From the NCBI GenBank assembly GCA_002238485.1, contig MPMG01000009.1, positions 82,566 through 146,565 on the forward strand: 64,000 nucleotides of DNA, read 5' to 3'. Position numbers and translations under genes: made by a program. The notes below the pieces were generated by a model. It did not search any database. It had not been told where the DNA came from and saw only the letters and a program-made list of their open reading frames with translations. Each line of letters begins with the position of its first letter. The first letter of the stretch is position 1. Positions 61,801 to 64,000 of this stretch are shown in pieces. Source of the stretch: Chloroflexi bacterium bin20. Its GTDB lineage: Bacteria > Chloroflexota > Anaerolineae > Aggregatilineales > Phototrophicaceae.

Positions 61801-63954
61801 TCAGTCGCAACTCCCCCGCGGACTGACATGAGCAGCGCTGATCCAGCCCTGCATCCCGTGATAATCGACCTTGAACCAGTCACTCGTCCGCTCCAGCGCC
61901 GTCAGCGTCACATCGTAGGGCAGCATGCCATCGTTGGGATTGCCCCAAATATCCACGAAGCTCAGCAGGCTGCCATTGGGCGCGTCGCGGAAGTTGACTA
62001 TGTATTTCGTCCACACCATGCAGCTTTTTAATGTTCTCGCACAGGCTTGCGGCTGGACTGACCTCGCCAAGCCAGGCGGCGGACCATAGGTCGTAACGAT
62101 AGCGAGAGCGCGGCCATACATGCCGCCGTCTAGCGTGACAGACAAGACCTTGCCTTCGTGATTTGGACCGACCGAAACGATGACATCGCCCGCTTCCGCC
62201 ACGAAAATCACGGCGCGGCCATCGGGCGAACTGGCAACCGGTCCGGGGCAGGTTCTGGCATTGATCTGCGCCGGCGTCGCCGCCACCATAAAGTGGCCTT
62301 GCGACCTTTCGTCGATGCCCCAGACGGCGAGCTCGCCCGCATGTCGGAAGATGCAAGCCACCGTGCCCATGGGTACCGCGTCCGGTTTCCCGTCGCAGAC
62401 TTCGGCAGGCGGCGGGATATAGGCAGGCGGCGGGATATAGACGGATGACTCCTTCCTGGTATCGGTCGAGGTGGTCGTGGCCGGGCTGGGCTTCACGAGA
62501 AAGGTCATATCGGGCGGGCAGTGACCGGTGCGGTTGTCCGCCAAGAGGCTGTTGGGATCGAAGATATCGACCGGACTGTTGTTCTCGAAGGTGATGCAGC
62601 CGGCCAGCGTCGTGCCGGGAGGATCCCAGCGGTTGCTGCCATCAGGCATTCCCGCGTATAGCGCGCCCTGGCCGCCGGTATTGCTGCGGAAGACGCTGGC
62701 GCGGATGCTGACCTGAGCCGACTTGCTGACCAAGACCGCGCTCGGGGAACTGGCGGCGCTGACGCTGTGGCTTTCGATGAGCACCGTGTTCAGGCTCATG
62801 ACGCTGTCCTGGAAATGCAAGGGTCCCCCATTATCGCGAAATTCCGCGTTCGTGATGGACATCCTCTTGTCAAGATAGGTGACAACCGGGGACCCAGCCG
62901 CCCCGCTGACCACCGCGTTCTTGAGGCTGAAAGCGCCCGCGACCGCGATTGCCTCCGCCCCGGCCGCCGCGACGTCGATCGTATTCATGGCGCCATTGAT
63001 GACGACTTCCGACTCATAGGGGATGTAGAGCGGACCGCTCAGCGCGCAATCGCCCTTCAGGTTGAACGTGTGCCTCCCATAAATGAAGCCGCTCAATGGC
63101 AAGCCACAATCTGATACGGGCGCCTGCGGGTACTGTATGGTGGGTGAGCCGCCGTTGCCCACGCTTTCGCTGCAGACTCCCACGCTGGTGTCGACGATAT
63201 TCCCGTAATATACGCGCGGAAAAACCCCGTCTACGGTGAGACAGCCCGTCAAGGTAATCGTGCCGAGCGAGACTGTTCTGCCGACGATGAAAGTATCGTT
63301 GGCGCCGATGGCCGAGTTGCCGCCGCGGACATTGCGCAACGTTAGATTGTTGATGTTCAGGTTCACCGTTCCGATGGCTTGAATGCCCGAGGGCACGCCG
63401 TGCCGGGCGACGACATAGCTGCCGCCTGTGTCTGTGATGAGCACATTGCTCAGCGTATGCGTCGTGCCCGGCGAATTATTCTCTCGCTGGTCGTCAAATG
63501 ATAGCGCGCTGTAATACGTATTGGTAAAGGTCACATTGCTGAAACTCGAGGCGTAATCCAAATTCGTCATCTGTATGGCGGCTCGTCCCTGATAACCGCC
63601 GCCGTTTATCGTCACATTGTTAAGCGAGAGCGCGCAATTGCCCGTCAGCGAGAAGACATCCAGGTATCCTGACGAGTCTTGGAAAGCGGATATGGTATTT
63701 CTGCCGCCGTTGACCGTAATAGTGATTTTCTGGGCGCCTTGCGTAGAGGTGCCGCAAGAAAGCCGCCAAGCCTGCTGGCAATCGGCAGTGAGCGTATAGG
63801 TAACATCGCTGTAGATTCTGCGCGCTCCCGACAAGCCTTTCGGCAGGCCACAGTTGGGGTCAGGGGTCGGGTTCGTGTTCTGCGCCAGCGCGTGGGGAGT
63901 GGCTGCCAAGAACAAGACAAGCAAGAACATCCAGGCGCGCTTGCCCATCTTCAT
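61801..63954 (-). CDS. Secreted right-handed beta-helix protein with C-terminal SH3 domain
   Basis: This 717-residue protein has a signal peptide (about 1-25, core WMFLLVLFLAATPHALAQ). Two long regions (about 40-260 and 285-480) are Asn/Gly/Ser-rich strand repeats typical of beta-helix surface proteins. A Pro/Thr linker (near 490-520) leads to a C-terminal bacterial-SH3-like domain (VNFRDAPNGSLLSF, about 650-710). Paired CGLP starts suggest a duplicated unit. It may bind cell-wall or surface glycans. The start could be 63948. Confidence 0.65.
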   Translation of the reverse strand: MKMGKRAWMFLLVLFLAATPHALAQNTNPTPDPNCGLPKGLSGARRIYSDVTYTLTADCQQAWRLSCGTSTQGAQKITITVNGGRNTISAFQDSSGYLDVFSLTGNCALSLNNVTINGGGYQGRAAIQMTNLDYASSFSNVTFTNTYYSALSFDDQRENNSPGTTHTLSNVLITDTGGSYVVARHGVPSGIQAIGTVNLNINNLTLRNVRGGNSAIGANDTFIVGRTVSLGTITLTGCLTVDGVFPRVYYGNIVDTSVGVCSESVGNGGSPTIQYPQAPVSDCGLPLSGFIYGRHTFNLKGDCALSGPLYIPYESEVVINGAMNTIDVAAAGAEAIAVAGAFSLKNAVVSGAAGSPVVTYLDKRMSITNAEFRDNGGPLHFQDSVMSLNTVLIESHSVSAASSPSAVLVSKSAQVSIRASVFRSNTGGQGALYAGMPDGSNRWDPPGTTLAGCITFENNSPVDIFDPNSLLADNRTGHCPPDMTFLVKPSPATTTSTDTRKESSVYIPPPAYIPPPAEVCDGKPDAVPMGTVACIFRHAGELAVWGIDERSQGHFMVAATPAQINARTCPGPVASSPDGRAVIFVAEAGDVIVSVGPNHEGKVLSVTLDGGMYGRALAIVTTYGPPPGLARSVQPQACARTLKSCMVWTKYIVNFRDAPNGSLLSFVDIWGNPNDGMLPYDVTLTALERTSDWFKVDYHGMQGWISAAHVSPRGSCD

Positions 63955-64000
63955 TGTCTTTAACTTCGCTTCAGAAATGATCGCACAATTGCGGGGGGGG

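Noticed and set aside
63990..64000. Run of G at the window end as a biological feature
   Set aside because: A terminal homopolymer of eight Gs at the end of the sequence is most likely a contig-end artefact.

Overview
The window looks like a chromosomal segment of a Chloroflexota bacterium, probably Anaerolineae-like. This is inferred from the gene set, not from any marker gene: a transaldolase/glucose-6-phosphate isomerase fusion, many secreted ABC substrate-binding proteins with AQ-type signal peptides, a DUF3090/phosphomutase pair, moderately high GC, and dense packing with frequent ATGA/GTGA start-stop overlaps. No rRNA, integrase, transposase or CRISPR array was seen. There is one tRNA gene, and it is a tRNA for selenocysteine.

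Layout. 0-13 kb: HU protein, PfkB-type kinase, DinB-like protein plus HhH DNA glycosylase, S10 peptidase, tal-pgi fusion, polytopic membrane protein with a DUF692/MNIO-like protein, phosphomutase/DUF3090 pair, TrmH-like methylase, Uma2-type nuclease. 13-19 kb: phosphofructokinase, a BglII/BstYI-type restriction-modification pair, HpcH aldolase, MFS transporter, ThpR, two tiny membrane proteins. 19.5-25 kb: three tandem branched-chain-amino-acid-type binding proteins without permeases, then a nucleoside hydrolase. 25-34 kb: an 11-residue-repeat coiled-coil protein, glycosyltransferase, kynureninase-like enzyme, a toxin-antitoxin pair, MogA, cupin, a large unknown protein with a HEPN-like C-terminus, cysteine synthase, phosphoesterase. 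34-44.5 kb: membrane proteins, TPR proteins, a GmrSD-like DUF262 protein, tRNA-Sec, HAD phosphatase, sugar isomerase, glycosyltransferase. 44.6-52.5 kb: three peptide-type binding proteins, each with its own promoter, followed by DppB- and DppC-type permeases. 52.5-64 kb: an AhpD-like selenoprotein, an Ada-like repair protein, two VUT transporters, a TIR/monooxygenase/PD40 operon, a nucleotidyltransferase, PdxT, a DtxR-type regulator, a phosphoesterase and a large secreted repeat protein.

The most important observation is that the gene at 52499-53074 is split by an in-frame TGA exactly where the second cysteine of the AhpD CxxC motif belongs. The TGA is followed at the right distance by a SECIS-like hairpin, and the window also carries tRNA-Sec (UCA anticodon) at 40231-40326. 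Together these indicate a functional selenocysteine system and a CxxU peroxidase-like selenoprotein that standard gene calling would break in two.

Other themes are: scattered defence genes (restriction-modification, DUF262, the HEPN-like protein, TIR, toxin-antitoxin), some AT-richer than their surroundings; three families of short interspersed repeats, including a 136-bp MITE-like element inserted with a target duplication into another repeat; and expansion of solute-binding proteins relative to their transporters.
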